From the NCBI GenBank assembly GCA_937983035.1, contig CALKAN010000161.1, positions 1-6,009 on the forward strand: a DNA stretch of 6,009 nt, written 5' to 3'. Under the pieces are notes generated by a model, which worked only from the letters and a program-made list of their open reading frames with translations, did not search any database and was not told the DNA's origin. Source of the DNA: an uncultured Paenibacillaceae bacterium. GTDB lineage: Bacteria; Bacillota; Bacilli; Paenibacillales; CALAME01. The first letter of the stretch is position 1. Every line of letters begins with the position of its first letter. Below, one piece after another: positions 5,485 to 6,009 of this stretch. The translations under genes and the position numbers were made by a program.

Positions 5485-6009
5485 TGCAATATCCAATCGC
5501 AAGGCAGCGCCGTCTGCGAAGAACGCAGACATTAAGAAACATGGTGAAGGAACACAGGCTGTCGGTGCATGATTTTATTTATCCGCTCTTTGTCGTTGAG
5601 GAGTCTAATGTAAAACGGGAAGTTTCATCCATGCCCGGCGTGTTTCATTATTCGCTGGACAGGCTTGAGGAAGAGATTGAAGAAGTGGTGAAGCTCGGGC
5701 TGCAGTCGGTCATTTTGTTCGGGGTTCCGCAGGAAAAAGATGAACAAGGCACGCAGGCTTATGCCGAAGACGGCATTGTGCAGCGGGCCGTCAGGCATGT
5801 GAAGCAGCTTGCGCCTGAATTGACCGTCATTGCCGACACTTGTTTATGCCAATTTACCAGCCACGGACACTGCGGGATCATTGATCCGGCATGCGGGGAC
5901 GTCGATAACGATTTATCGCTTGAGCTGCTCGTAAAAACGGCTGTCTCCCAAGCGAAAGCAGGTGCGGACGTCATTGCGCCTTCCAACATGATGGACGGAT
6001 TTGTGCAAG
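5484..6009 (+). CDS. hemB: Delta-aminolevulinic acid dehydratase (porphobilinogen synthase), 3' end missing
   Basis: HemB condenses two 5-aminolevulinate molecules into porphobilinogen. The frame opens at GTG 5484, whose G is the last base of the hemD TAG stop, with AAAGGAG (5469-5475) 8 nt upstream. It stays open to the window end, giving 175 codons of the roughly 325 expected. Early residues include RRLRRTQTLRNMVKEH and DFIYPLFVVE, typical of the family. The zinc-site cysteines are present as ADTCLCQFTSHGHCG, with C120, C122 and C130 at the same numbers as in E. coli, which marks it as the cysteine-rich zinc-dependent type. VSQAKAGADVIAPSNMMDG follows. The active-site Schiff-base lysines lie beyond the edge. 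In related genomes hemL follows. Confidence 0.97.
   Translation, partial: MQYPIARQRRLRRTQTLRNMVKEHRLSVHDFIYPLFVVEESNVKREVSSMPGVFHYSLDRLEEEIEEVVKLGLQSVILFGVPQEKDEQGTQAYAEDGIVQRAVRHVKQLAPELTVIADTCLCQFTSHGHCGIIDPACGDVDNDLSLELLVKTAVSQAKAGADVIAPSNMMDGFVQ

Noticed and set aside
1..6009. Mobile elements, CRISPR arrays, phage or defence genes
   Set aside because: No transposase, integrase, regularly spaced repeat or terminal inverted repeat with target duplication is seen; all recognised genes are conserved housekeeping genes.

Overview
The window reads as a chromosomal housekeeping segment of a low-to-mid GC Gram-positive bacterium of the order Bacillales. The gene order (engB/ysxC, an unnamed ORF, speD, then a hem operon) and the protein wording, especially in HemA and the unnamed ORF, look most like Paenibacillaceae; that family assignment is an inference from recall. 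All genes lie on the + strand. I see no mobile element, CRISPR array, rRNA or tRNA.

Layout. (1) 1-459: the C-terminal three quarters of the ribosome-assembly GTPase EngB (YsxC), cut by the window edge. (2) 460-644: a spacer with a probable sigma-A promoter and a small perfect hairpin. (3) 645-1232: a 195-residue unnamed protein with a charged helical C-terminal half. (4) 1233-1449: a 217-nt leader before speD with interrupted inverted repeats and a possible 16-codon upstream ORF. (5) 1450-1851: speD, S-adenosylmethionine decarboxylase, closed by a strong intrinsic terminator at 1859-1884. (6) 1885-2170: a non-coding control region with small palindromes, a good PerR-box match and two extended -10 promoters. 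(7) 2171 to the end: hemA, hemC, hemD and hemB (cut by the edge).

How it works together. HemA reduces glutamyl-tRNA(Glu) to glutamate-1-semialdehyde. HemB condenses two 5-aminolevulinate into porphobilinogen. HemC polymerises four of these into hydroxymethylbilane, and HemD closes the ring to uroporphyrinogen III. The aminomutase HemL, needed between HemA and HemB, would be expected just downstream. hemC/hemD overlap by 4 nt and hemD/hemB by 1 nt, so these three are probably translationally coupled. SpeD makes decarboxylated SAM for spermidine synthesis and is insulated from the hem operon by its terminator.

Most worth a second look: hemA is followed directly by hemC with no hemX/ccsA-like gene between them. 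The 144-nt gap instead holds a 53-nt sequence that can fold into a long stem-loop. The other points are the PerR-like operator in front of hemA and the structured, possibly uORF-containing speD leader. I found no evidence for a wholly new system; this is mostly a conserved region with interesting regulatory details.
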